Shown here: in pieces, positions 24,895 to 33,311 of the stretch
Layout of the letters: each line of letters begins with the position of its first letter
Numbering within the stretch: position 1 is the stretch's first letter
NCBI GenBank assembly: GCA_928721565.1
Contig: OV788638.1
Span: 1,302,001-1,366,000, forward strand
DNA length: 64,000 nucleotides
Source: an uncultured Clostridia bacterium
Lineage (GTDB): Bacteria > Bacillota > Clostridia > TANB77 > CAG-508
Reading direction: 5' to 3'
The notes under the pieces: model-generated
What the model saw: only the letters and a program-made list of their open reading frames with translations
What the model was told of the DNA's origin: nothing
Database searches by the model: none
Translations under genes and position numbers: made by a program

Positions 24895-26301
24895 ATGATG
24901 AAACAAAATATTTTTATAGGCGGCGCATGGCCATACGCCAATGGAGAACTACATGTCGGTCACCTTGCCTCACTTCTCCCTGGAGATGTTATTGCAAGAT
25001 ACTATCGCAAAACTGGTTCAAATGTATTATATGTCTCAGGAACAGATTCACATGGCACTCCAATCACTATTAGATCACACGAAGAGCATTGTAAACCTAC
25101 TGATATTGTCAACCATTATCATAAAAACTTCTGTTATTGTTTTGACAAATTACATTTTTCTTATGACAATTATACTTTAACATGCAATACATATCATAAA
25201 AACTTTGTACAGGCTTGCATTAAAAAAATTTATGATAATGGATATATTTACGAAAAATGCGGTCATCTTTATTGGAAACTTAGTTTATTTCAAAATGATA
25301 TTGAAAAGTTTCTTATTCTACACGAAAATGTATGGCGCTTTAATGCTATTAATGAATCTCAAAAATATTTGCAAGAGGGATTACGTGATCGCGCCATTAC
25401 ACGTCAGCTTGACTGGGGAATTGATGTTCCTATTGAAGGATTTGATGACAAAAAAATTTATGTATGGATTGAAGCAGTTCTAGGATATATCTCAGCCGGA
25501 AAATATTATTGTGAACAGCACGGCCTTGATTGGAATAAATTTTACAAAGGTGCAAATGTAAAATCTTATTTTGTTCATGGAAAAGATAACATTCCTTTCC
25601 ATACAATTATTTATCCTGCATTATTACTTTCCTTAAATGAGGATTATCATCTTCCTGATTATATGATTTCAAGTGAATATCTTAATGTGAATGATGAAAA
25701 AATTTCTAAAAGTGAAGGTAATGGTGTAACTGCTAAAGAACTTATTGATAAATATAGTTCAGATACCATTAGATATTATATGATTTCTCAAGCTCCTGAG
25801 CAAAGAGATACTAATTTTAGTTATGATTTGTTAATTCAACTTCATAATAAAAAATTAGTTGGTGAATATGGCAACTTTGTTAATCGTAATTTAGCATTTT
25901 TAGTCAAGAAATTTGCTGGCATCATTCCTGATGGATTTGTTGATAAAAATGTAAAAAATCGAATTGAAAGGACTTACAATTTAGTTGGATCTTTAATAGA
26001 AACAGGTAATCTTAAATCTGCTATATCTAAAATTCAAGATTTAGTACAGTTTGCCAATAAATATTATGATGATAATAAACCTTGGATTTCTGTAAAGGAA
26101 AACATTTATGATTTTTATATTGTTACTTTTACTTGTCTGGAGTTAATTATCAATATTGCTAACTTGTATGAACCATTTATTCCTGAGTCCTCTCAAAAAG
26201 TATTTAACTTTTTCGGCAAACTTTCTTGTAACTGGGAGTATATCTCTATTGAACCTTTAACTCATTTAAGTGATGTCTATATTCTTTTTGATAGAATTTA
26301 A
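24895..26301 (+). CDS. metG: Short methionyl-tRNA synthetase paralogue
   Basis: 468 residues, class I. HVGHLAS (HIGH-like) follows GGAWPYANGELH; EKISKSEGNG is the KMSKS loop; VSGTDSHGTPI and VYVWIEAVLGYIS are MetRS-specific. The zinc knuckle inserted in the connective peptide of normal MetRS is missing: after YEKCGHLYWKL the sequence goes straight to FLILHENVWRF, without CxxC pairs. The C-terminal tRNA-beta domain is also absent. Total length is below the usual 510-650. This looks like an accessory copy, perhaps for resistance to a MetRS inhibitor or a special task. It has its own promoter and terminator. Confidence 0.85.
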   Translation: MMKQNIFIGGAWPYANGELHVGHLASLLPGDVIARYYRKTGSNVLYVSGTDSHGTPITIRSHEEHCKPTDIVNHYHKNFCYCFDKLHFSYDNYTLTCNTYHKNFVQACIKKIYDNGYIYEKCGHLYWKLSLFQNDIEKFLILHENVWRFNAINESQKYLQEGLRDRAITRQLDWGIDVPIEGFDDKKIYVWIEAVLGYISAGKYYCEQHGLDWNKFYKGANVKSYFVHGKDNIPFHTIIYPALLLSLNEDYHLPDYMISSEYLNVNDEKISKSEGNGVTAKELIDKYSSDTIRYYMISQAPEQRDTNFSYDLLIQLHNKKLVGEYGNFVNRNLAFLVKKFAGIIPDGFVDKNVKNRIERTYNLVGSLIETGNLKSAISKIQDLVQFANKYYDDNKPWISVKENIYDFYIVTFTCLELIINIANLYEPFIPESSQKVFNFFGKLSCNWEYISIEPLTHLSDVYILFDRI

Positions 26302-26315
26302 AGGTATTAAATCCG

Positions 26316-26340
26316 GCCTCTGGTGATTCCAGAGGCTTTT
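26316..26340. terminator. Bidirectional terminator between metG and the ATPase tail
   Basis: GCCTCTGG (26316-26323) / CCAGAGGC (26329-26336), followed by TTTT. Confidence 0.85.
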
Positions 26341-26520
26341 ATATATTTTTTTCTCCAAGTTCTTTCCACATTAAATTAAAGTATTTACTAAATTTAGGAT
26401 TTTCTCTACAATTTAGTGGTGTTCTATTTTCCATTTCAAAGTCTATTTTATGTATGCTTTTTACAGTTGCAGGTCGTTCTGATAATACTATTACTCTGTC
26501 TGACATACTTATTGCTTCTG
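26339..26520 (-). CDS. ABC ATPase, 3' part (split by element 2)
   Basis: C-terminal tail of an SsuB/TauB-type ATPase: EAISMSDRVIVLSERPATVK and on to WKELGEKNI. It has no start in host sequence; the open frame extends into element DNA to 26578. Removing element 2 joins VTHDIS (from 32676) to EAISMSDR, giving the usual H-loop region of the family in frame. Confidence 0.88.
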
Positions 26521-26588
26521 GTTGATGTAAAAATAGGCAGTTTTGATTTTTATTTTTGACTAATTTAATATTTAACATTAAATCAGCC

Positions 26589-28145
26589 TTATATTTTTTC
26601 TTTTAAGTTATTTAATTGTTTAAAATTAAAATACAAATCTACTTGTTTATCTTGATGAATTTCAATTCTATTGATAATTACTTTCAGAATTTCTGATGTT
26701 GGTTTACTTAGACTTAGAAAATCCTGTACAACACTTTTTATCTTCTCAGTATCATCTTGTTTTGCATCTTCTTTTTGCTGTTTAATTTCCATATATTCTT
26801 TTTCCTTTTGCTTTATTTCATCTCCAGATTTTTTCAATAATCTTTCATACATTTCTTCACTTATTTTATTATTTAATTTGTCTACATACATTTGATCAAT
26901 ATTGTTATTTATTAATTTTATCTCGTTTTCTAGTTTTTGAAGTATTTTTCCATAATCATATTTTGTCATTCCCTTTTTTACTTCTGATTCTATTTTTTCA
27001 CTATCTATTTTTTGAAATAAATTTTTAATATAATTAATTACATTCTCTTCTAAATTAGAATAGCTAAAACCATGTGATGTACAAAGTTTTAATTTTGAAT
27101 TTCTGCGATAATTATTACATACCATATAATAATTACCATTATTTTTTCCTCTTACCCCTATTTTATGTTTGCATTCATAACAAAAAAGTAAACCATCTAG
27201 CAAAAAGGTATTTTTCTTTTCATTTCTATTGTAGTTTTGAACTATTACCATTTTTTGCACTATATCAAATACTTTTTTGTCTATTATTGGTTCATGTGTA
27301 TTTTCTACAATTATCCATTTCTCTTCTGAATTTGGTCTAATTTTTCTATTTTTATAACTTATTCTACTCCTTTTATTTTGCACTGTTGTGCCTATATATA
27401 CTTTATTTTTCAATATGTTTTTTACTGTTTTATTTTCCCAATACGTTTCTTTATTGTATCTTGATTTATTTGCTGTTGGAATATTGCTATTATTTAAGTA
27501 ATCTTTTATTGTTCCAACTTGATTCCCACTAGAAGCCATATTAAAAATAGTCCTTACAATTTGAGCTTCTGGCTCATAAATTATTAACTTATTTTTATCA
27601 TTTGAGTCTTTTGTATATCCAAGTGGTGTTTTTCCTCCCACCCATTTTCCTTGTTTTTGCATAGTGTGAAGTGCTGTTCTAATTTTCTTTGATAAATCTT
27701 TAGAATACATATCATTTAATATTGATTTAAAAGGTGCAATGTCATTGTTGCCATTTGATGCTTCAAAAGTATCTATTCCATCTGTTACTGAAACATATCT
27801 TACATTATTTTCTGGAAACCATTTCTCTATATATTCCCCTGTTTCTATATAATCACGACCTAAACGAGATAAATCTTTTGTTACAACCATATTAATTTTT
27901 CCATTTTCTATATCTTTTATCATTCTTTGAAAATCCGGTCTGTTAAAATTTGTTCCAGTAAAACCTTGATCTATATATGTATCTATTAATTGGTACTTCC
28001 ATCCTAATTTTTGCACATATTCTGTTAGTAATGTCCTTTGATTTTTTATACTTTCACTTTCATCATATCCTCTATCTACATCTTCTTTTGATAGTCTTAT
28101 ATAAATTGCTACCTTATATATTGTTTTTTCTATTTGTTCAAGCAT
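26589..28145 (-). CDS. Large serine recombinase of element 2
   Basis: 518 residues, TnpX/TndX-like. Catalytic domain with the nucleophile Ser19 in YIRLS, IDQGFTGTNFNRPDFQRM and VVTKDLSRLGRDY; GGKTPLGYTKD opens the recombinase domain; a zinc ribbon (CYECKHKIG...YYMVCNNYRR...CTSHGF) and a coiled coil (about 375-450) follow. About 70 bases separate its stop from the att core. RBS GGGAGG before ATG. It is only distantly similar to the element 1 enzyme, so the two insertions are independent events. Confidence 0.93.
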   Translation of the reverse strand: MLEQIEKTIYKVAIYIRLSKEDVDRGYDESESIKNQRTLLTEYVQKLGWKYQLIDTYIDQGFTGTNFNRPDFQRMIKDIENGKINMVVTKDLSRLGRDYIETGEYIEKWFPENNVRYVSVTDGIDTFEASNGNNDIAPFKSILNDMYSKDLSKKIRTALHTMQKQGKWVGGKTPLGYTKDSNDKNKLIIYEPEAQIVRTIFNMASSGNQVGTIKDYLNNSNIPTANKSRYNKETYWENKTVKNILKNKVYIGTTVQNKRSRISYKNRKIRPNSEEKWIIVENTHEPIIDKKVFDIVQKMVIVQNYNRNEKKNTFLLDGLLFCYECKHKIGVRGKNNGNYYMVCNNYRRNSKLKLCTSHGFSYSNLEENVINYIKNLFQKIDSEKIESEVKKGMTKYDYGKILQKLENEIKLINNNIDQMYVDKLNNKISEEMYERLLKKSGDEIKQKEKEYMEIKQQKEDAKQDDTEKIKSVVQDFLSLSKPTSEILKVIINRIEIHQDKQVDLYFNFKQLNNLKEKI

Positions 28146-28270
28146 TTTTCCTCCCTTATATGCTTAAGAACAAAAGCGGACATCAATAACTTTTGCAATT
28201 ACAATAACATTTTAAAGTCCGCGTTTTTGTTCGCGTGCCAAATTTGCAAAGCAAATTTGTGTACATCATA

Positions 28271-28316
28271 TGTTTAAATATTAAGAAAGTTATATAACTT
28301 TCTTAATATTTAAACA
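28271..28316. repeat. Perfect 46-bp palindrome
   Basis: Two 23-bp arms with no mismatch and no loop; the left arm begins TGTTTAAATATTAAGAAAG, the centre is TATATA. It lies upstream of the element 2 recombinase. It could be a cruciform, a recombination or transfer site, or a terminator without a T-tract. Confidence 0.85.
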
Positions 28317-28358
28317 ATTTGAATTTAAGTTTGATTATATCTTATTTAAGACAAAATT

Positions 28359-28472
28359 TTAATGCTCAAAAATATCTTTCTTTAAGATATTAATTATTAA
28401 GTGTTTTATTAATCCTTCTAACTCTTCACCTTTTTCGTCGAAGTATATATTGATTTTGAAAGTTTCACTCAT
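28359..28472 (-). CDS. Small 37-aa protein, possibly TnpW-like
   Basis: ATG at 28470-28472 after GAGAGTGAGTTGAT; it reads MSETFKINIYFDEKGEELEG and ends KKDIFEH. Small proteins of this kind sit near TnpX-type recombinases in Tn4451-like elements (TnpW family); the resemblance is short and uncertain. Confidence 0.4.
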   Translation of the reverse strand: MSETFKINIYFDEKGEELEGLIKHLIINILKKDIFEH

Positions 28473-28589
28473 ATCAACTCACTCTCCCTATACTATATAT
28501 ACATCTGTTTTCTTATAAAAATTCTCCCTTATATTAAAATTTATTTTAAATTTTTTTTAATTGTCCACATTTGCTCATAAATAGTTTAA

Positions 28590-28629
28590 GGGTAGCTATG
28601 CGATAGTTTTCACTATCACACACCTACCC
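28590..28629 (-). terminator. Nested hairpin GGGTAG / CTACCC
   Basis: Outer stem GGGTAG (28590-28595) / CTACCC (28624-28629), inner stem GATAGT (28602-28607) / ACTATC (28612-28617). The outer stem recalls the GGGTAGGA stems at 1.0 and 5.4 kb on the minus strand. Confidence 0.4.
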
Positions 28630-28694
28630 AGTATAGTAAAATATGTCATCTATTTTGTTCAAATACATTGGTACTTCTGTTTTTTCTGATTATA

Positions 28695-28744
28695 AAAAAT
28701 GTCCATTTTAGAAGTGCATTTTACTTAAAAATTTGGACATTTTT
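28695..28744 (-). terminator. Terminator after the element 2 cargo operon
   Basis: AAAAATGTCCA (28695-28705) / TGGACATTTTT (28734-28744). On the minus strand it lies about 120 bases downstream of the HD-kinase stop; it could serve both strands. Confidence 0.7.
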
Positions 28745-28864
28745 GGCTTATATGTAATTTTAGCTTGGTATGTTAAGAACAATGAAACTAATAGAAAATA
28801 AATGTAAAAATAAATCTTATACATCTCTTATCTTTATATACTAATTTATAATTTTTTATACATT

Positions 28865-30520
28865 CTATAATTCAAATTCGTTATTGGAATTATTTCTTGT
28901 CTTTTCATATAGTTTAATTTTCAGTTCTTTAAAAATATTATTTATATTCTTTTTTCTTGACAGAATCTTACTATATATTAGACTTTTTTGTTTTGAGTCT
29001 ATATTCAGACAATTAAGATATTGCTCAAATTTTTTCATATATTCTTCATTTGATATAGCATTTAATACCATAATAGCATCTCTTAATTCTTCTAAAACTA
29101 ATATGCTAATATTTCCATTTATTATATCATTAAAAATTTTTCCATATATTGGTGGCTTAGCTCCATAAATTTCATTAGGATTATTTTCCATAAAGAAATC
29201 CATATGTTGTTCTTCTTTACTCTCATTTCTAATATATTTAAGACTTTGCTCTTTATCTACTCCTCTTAAATTTCCATTCACATCTACAATAAAATTTCTA
29301 AATGTTGCATCATAATTACATAAACAAAAATCAACAACATATTCTCTCATAAACTGCCTTATGATTTTTTCATCTATTTTCCCATCTTTTAAAAAATACT
29401 CTGATATACCTTTAGTTCTAATCTCATCTAATTCTATTTTAGGTTGTATAGTTCCTTTTTTTCCATCAATCTCACAATGTTTACATTTGACTGCTGTTTG
29501 GGGTGAAATATATTCTTGCAATTCAGCAGCTAAAACTTGTGCTTCTGCTCTATACGGTTGATATATTTCTGTATTTTTCTTGTATGCTGGTTTAAATATA
29601 TAATCCATTTTTGCTTTATCTTTACACAAATACATATCTCCTGTTCCTCCAATGTATAAACTACCACAATTTCTATATTGAATTACTCCTTGAGTCTCAT
29701 AATTTACTTTTTTTAATAAAGCATTTTTTAATATTCTTTTAACTATTATTGCAGGAAATGTTTTCTCTTTTTTTATCACTCCATTATTTTCTTCAAAATC
29801 TCTTTTCCTCTCACAACTTAATGTTTTTACAGCATTATTTTCTATTAAATTATCATACTTATAATTGCTATTTAAAATAGTAAGAGCAAACTCTTGATTT
29901 ACTCTTTTAGCCAAATCAATCAATAATTTATTTTGTGCAGTTTTCGTTCTTAATAACTCTATATTTATTGAATTTTCTTTGTCAAATCTTGTTCTATCTA
30001 AAGCATCTGCATCTTTCAATATCAACGATATCATTTTTATTCTTTCAAAATTTGACATTACAACATTATATTTTTCACATAATTTTACTAATTCTGTAAA
30101 ATTTATTTTTTCTTTAACAGTATGATATTCAATTGCTATTTGAATAATTTTTATATCTTCCTCCGATATACTATTTATGTTCTTTCGTAAATATGTTTTT
30201 GCAATTTCAGCACTATTTTTCCCATGTTCACAATCTTTTCTATCTCTTGTTTTTCCTGCATCATGTAATGCTGATGCTAAAAGTAATAATTTCAAATCCT
30301 TTTCACTTATTCCTTCATTCTGTGCAATAATTTGTGAAAAAAACATAACTCTTTGTATATGATATATGTTATGCTGAAAACTTGATAAAAAAAATTCTTT
30401 TTTATATAAGTCCTCATTACTAATTTTATCAAAAATTTTTTGAAATGCACTATCATTCATATTTACTTTCATATTTAACTGATTATTCTCTTTCTGTAAA
30501 TTCTTATTTAAAAAACTCAT
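28865..30520 (-). CDS. HD phosphohydrolase fused to kinase-like domain (element 2 cargo)
   Basis: 551 residues. Residues 45-180 are an HD domain: His54, LHDAGK (His86-Asp87), EHGKNSAEIA, and Asp in LKDADALDR near 172. Residues 285-430 resemble an atypical kinase (HipA, PI3/4-kinase or actin-fragmin-kinase type): GGTGDMYLCK as glycine loop, YIFKPA with a Lys, RAEAQVLAAEL with a Glu, CNYDATFRNF as catalytic loop (Asp404, Asn409) and GVDKEQS as the metal-binding Asp (422). This combination is unfamiliar to me. It is the last gene of a three-gene operon, 21 bases after the MYG1 gene, with GAGGTATAAGT before ATG. Confidence 0.65.
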   Translation of the reverse strand: MSFLNKNLQKENNQLNMKVNMNDSAFQKIFDKISNEDLYKKEFFLSSFQHNIYHIQRVMFFSQIIAQNEGISEKDLKLLLLASALHDAGKTRDRKDCEHGKNSAEIAKTYLRKNINSISEEDIKIIQIAIEYHTVKEKINFTELVKLCEKYNVVMSNFERIKMISLILKDADALDRTRFDKENSINIELLRTKTAQNKLLIDLAKRVNQEFALTILNSNYKYDNLIENNAVKTLSCERKRDFEENNGVIKKEKTFPAIIVKRILKNALLKKVNYETQGVIQYRNCGSLYIGGTGDMYLCKDKAKMDYIFKPAYKKNTEIYQPYRAEAQVLAAELQEYISPQTAVKCKHCEIDGKKGTIQPKIELDEIRTKGISEYFLKDGKIDEKIIRQFMREYVVDFCLCNYDATFRNFIVDVNGNLRGVDKEQSLKYIRNESKEEQHMDFFMENNPNEIYGAKPPIYGKIFNDIINGNISILVLEELRDAIMVLNAISNEEYMKKFEQYLNCLNIDSKQKSLIYSKILSRKKNINNIFKELKIKLYEKTRNNSNNEFEL

Positions 30521-30541
30521 ACTTATACCTCATTAATTAGT

Positions 30542-31429
30542 TTATTTTCTATCATTATATTTTACTAAAATAATTGCCGAATCTAATGTTTTAGTGCAAC
30601 ATAATTTTCCGCGAATATCTACATATAATAAATCGCTAATTTTAGACAAGCTTCTTGCTTGTTTAATATCACTTATAACAATTTCTTTTTTAAAGTTCAA
30701 GTCTTTGTCAATTATTCTAATATCATAACATTTTCTTTTTGATTTGAATATCAAATATTTTACATTTTTATTTGTTAATAAATTAACAGCTTTTCTGTAT
30801 GGTAATTCTTTATCGAATATAGCATAGTTTTCATTTGTTTCCTCTATTTTATTTATAATTATTTCAATTGCTTCAACTTCGGCAATCGCATGTTTAATAT
30901 AAATATCCCAAAATTCATCCGCTAATTTTAAAGCATGAATAAAACCTTCATCTTCTGTTACATCTTCATTCCATTCAGGATTGCATAGTTTAACAAAGTC
31001 AGGTGATGTCTTGCTCTTTAAATATTCCATCTGCATATTGTCTGTCGCATCTATATATTGAATTAATTCTTTATCCATATATTCATAAACTTTATCTATA
31101 TTTTTTACTTCTATATTTTTTAAATAGTCTTTACCATATTTTTTCCATAACAATCCAATCGATGAATAGTAAATACCATTTTTCCTTTTTCCATTTCTAT
31201 TCTTCTGATGATGATCAAATTCTCCTAATCCTATATCAAAAACTAACTTATTATTTGTATTTCTATTCTCTATACTTGGAACTCTAATTAATTTTATTTC
31301 TTTAAAAATTTTACTTAAAAATACAGTTGATATTACATCATCTACATGAAATGTTCCAGAATGTGTAACAAAATTTGCTTTGTTATATTGCTTTGTTATT
31401 TTTATATTTTTATACTTAAACATTTTCAT
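30542..31429 (-). CDS. MYG1-family nuclease (element 2 cargo)
   Basis: 295 residues from ATG 31427-31429 (AAAGGTGAAGATA upstream); a TTG at 31495 overlaps the previous gene and is less likely. The MYG1/UPF0160 signatures are THSGTFHVDDVIST (metal-binding) and FDIGLGEFDHHQ (DHH-like), followed by IDATDN, FIHALKLADEFW and AIFDKELPYRKAV. MYG1 in eukaryotes is a 3'-5' RNA exonuclease of the DHH-like group. In bacteria it is sporadic; here it is mobile cargo, between an unknown protein and an HD-kinase fusion. Confidence 0.82.
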   Translation of the reverse strand: MKMFKYKNIKITKQYNKANFVTHSGTFHVDDVISTVFLSKIFKEIKLIRVPSIENRNTNNKLVFDIGLGEFDHHQKNRNGKRKNGIYYSSIGLLWKKYGKDYLKNIEVKNIDKVYEYMDKELIQYIDATDNMQMEYLKSKTSPDFVKLCNPEWNEDVTEDEGFIHALKLADEFWDIYIKHAIAEVEAIEIIINKIEETNENYAIFDKELPYRKAVNLLTNKNVKYLIFKSKRKCYDIRIIDKDLNFKKEIVISDIKQARSLSKISDLLYVDIRGKLCCTKTLDSAIILVKYNDRK

Positions 31430-31484
31430 TATCTTCACCTTTTTCATTATATTACTATTAATTGCGTATTTCAATATACTTAAT

Positions 31485-32540
31485 TCACCTTTCAAAATCT
31501 TCTACAACTACTATATTATTTTTATTTACATTTACAAATTTTTTAGGAAGTATTGGTGACAAATCTACATAAGCTAATTTATCTGGAGTTATATTTTGCT
31601 TGCAACAATGATTGGTTAGTGAATTAATTTTTCCTTGTACTATATCTTCAAATAATACATTCATCCCCTGTTCAGTCAAGTATTTTTCTAATTCTTTTTC
31701 CGTATTTAATCCAACTTCTTTTACAGGTATAAACATTAAACAAGGAGTTGTGTCTTTATATTCGTTCCAAAATTTATAGAAAAATTTTAAAATTTCTTTT
31801 CCATCTTCTCTTGACATTCCTCGACTTTTTATTAAATATATAACAGCATCTAATGATGTTTCAAAATCTCTATTAGCATATCCATTTCTTCTTTCTTCTG
31901 GAATATCATCAAAATATATGTAACTTTTCCCACAAAAATAACTAAACCATTGTGGAGAATTTGCATATCCAGTTGCATTCAAAGGCCAACCATCAAAAAA
32001 CCATCCATTTTTCTTTTCTTTAATGTCTGCTGATGCAAATCCTAATGGGCTATATAAATTATTATGATCATATTTTCTATATATTTTTTCTATTTCCAAT
32101 AATTCCTTTTGATGCTCCTCATTGTTGTTATTTCCGTTCAACCCAAATTTCATTTTCTTATTAATGGATTTGCTATTACTTGCATGAAATACAAATCCAT
32201 ATCTTTTAAAATTATTTAAAGCATATTCCCTTACTTCTTCTTTTCTTTCTTCTACTTCACTTGGAAGAATACCTAATCTGCTTATAATTTCTGACTTTAT
32301 ATAGTTAATTTGTTCTCCTCTATCTTTTAATAACATATATTTTTCTATATCTTTAGTATCTCTAAACAAAACACAAAATCCTATAAATCTACAAAATTCT
32401 TCTTGTATTTTTTTCACTTCACTATATGGTAAATTACCTGGTTGCATGAAAAATTTCCTTATTTCACTTTTTTTGATTCCATCATTAATTATTTGAGCTA
32501 TCTCTTTCGAACTATATTTTTTATTTATACTTGATTTCAC
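31485..32540 (-). CDS. Unknown protein of element 2 cargo, possible ADP-ribosyltransferase fold
   Basis: 351 residues; starts at GTG 32538-32540, 6 bases after AAGGAG. The first 110 residues are helical and charged. RYGFVFHASNSKSINKKMKF followed by GL recalls the FHGT/S...GL opening of PARP- or DarT-like ADP-ribosyltransferases, and YSPLGFAS could carry the Tyr. I see no decisive third motif, so this is only a suggestion. CLMFIPVKEVGL and YVDLSPILP lie later. It is the first gene of the cargo operon and overlaps the extended frame of the MYG1 gene. Confidence 0.4.
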   Translation of the reverse strand: MKSSINKKYSSKEIAQIINDGIKKSEIRKFFMQPGNLPYSEVKKIQEEFCRFIGFCVLFRDTKDIEKYMLLKDRGEQINYIKSEIISRLGILPSEVEERKEEVREYALNNFKRYGFVFHASNSKSINKKMKFGLNGNNNNEEHQKELLEIEKIYRKYDHNNLYSPLGFASADIKEKKNGWFFDGWPLNATGYANSPQWFSYFCGKSYIYFDDIPEERRNGYANRDFETSLDAVIYLIKSRGMSREDGKEILKFFYKFWNEYKDTTPCLMFIPVKEVGLNTEKELEKYLTEQGMNVLFEDIVQGKINSLTNHCCKQNITPDKLAYVDLSPILPKKFVNVNKNNIVVVEDFER

Positions 32541-32640
32541 AATATACTCCTTATATAAAAATTAAATATCCTCTCTATTTTACCATATTATGTAAATTTT
32601 GTCAAAATCATTACATTCTCATCAAATTCAAATTGTTCTA

Positions 32641-33240
32641 TCACGCATACTGTCTACTTTGAAATCTACCTTCTGATATATCATGAGTTACCATTAAAGC
32701 AGTAATATTTTCTGCTTTTAAAATTTTAAAAATATCTTCTGTAACCATTAATCTTGTTTGATAATCTAAAGCAGAAAATGCTTCATCTAACAATAAAATT
32801 TTAGGACGAATTGCAAGAGTTCTGATAAGTGCAACTCTTTGTCTCATACCACCTGATAACTGAGCAGGATATTTATCTTTAAATTCATATAATCCATATT
32901 TTTTCAACAATCCTTCTACATATTCTCTATTTTCTGATGTATTTTCATTTTGAATTTCCAGTCCTAGTAAAACATTTTTATATATTGTTCTCCATTCTAA
33001 AAGATTATCTTTTTGTAACATATATCCTATCTTACCATCTATATAAATTTCTCCAGAACTTTTATTTTCAAGCCCAGAAATTATTGATAATAATGTAGAT
33101 TTTCCACAGCCACTTGGACCTATTATGCTTATGTATTCTCCTTCTTTTATATCAAAACTTATATTCTTCAAAGCTTCTATCTCTCCATTTTTTGCTTGAT
33201 ATGTTTTACAAATGTTTTTTACTTCTAATATTTTTTTCAT
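32641..33240 (-). CDS. ABC ATPase, 5' part (split by element 2)
   Basis: Most of an SsuB/TauB-type ABC ATPase, starting at ATG 33238-33240 after GGGAGGTACTGAAT. Walker A GPSGCGKST, a Q-loop region in IGYMLQKDNLLEW, signature LSGGMRQRVALIR, Walker B ILLLDEAFSALD and the H-loop VTHDISE are all present. Host sequence stops at the att core 32670-32675; the next codons are element DNA and give a premature stop. The first operon gene is thus broken just after the H-loop. The lost tail is at 26339-26520. Confidence 0.9.
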   Translation of the reverse strand: MKKILEVKNICKTYQAKNGEIEALKNISFDIKEGEYISIIGPSGCGKSTLLSIISGLENKSSGEIYIDGKIGYMLQKDNLLEWRTIYKNVLLGLEIQNENTSENREYVEGLLKKYGLYEFKDKYPAQLSGGMRQRVALIRTLAIRPKILLLDEAFSALDYQTRLMVTEDIFKILKAENITALMVTHDISEGRFQSRQYA

Positions 33241-33278
33241 ATTCAGTACCTCCCATTTATATATTCTATGAAAAAAAT

Positions 33279-33306
33279 AAGAATACGCCACATATGACGC
33301 ATTCTT
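33279..33306 (-). terminator. htpG terminator
   Basis: An AAGAAT / ATTCTT stem with an inner CG pairing; on the minus strand it is followed by ATTTTTTT. Confidence 0.75.
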
Positions 33307-33311
33307 CTAAA

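Larger units (their letters stand above)
28146..28864. other. Intergenic region of element 2 with hairpins and a small frame
   Basis: Holds an inverted repeat CAAATTTGC / GCAAATTTG (28239-28259), a 46-bp perfect palindrome (28271-28316), a 37-codon frame (28359-28472), a branched hairpin (28590-28629) and a terminator (28695-28744). No larger gene. Confidence 0.5.
26515..32675. mobile_element. Element 2: 6.2-kb serine-recombinase element in the ATPase gene
   Basis: Bounded by CTTCTG at 26515-26520 and 32670-32675. The joined ends form an attP whose 21-bp arms (32649-32669 and 26521-26541) are imperfect inverted repeats, 16 of 21 positions matching and both beginning ACTG at the outside. Excision restores the ATPase frame. 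It carries a large serine recombinase, a 37-aa frame and a three-gene minus-strand operon (28865-32540). Confidence 0.87.

Noticed and set aside
17495..33240. The metG paralogue, NUDIX and radical-SAM genes as part of a third insertion in the ABC operon
   Set aside because: They do separate the ATPase from the permease, but I see no recombinase, att repeats or broken gene at their borders, so the claim is not supported.
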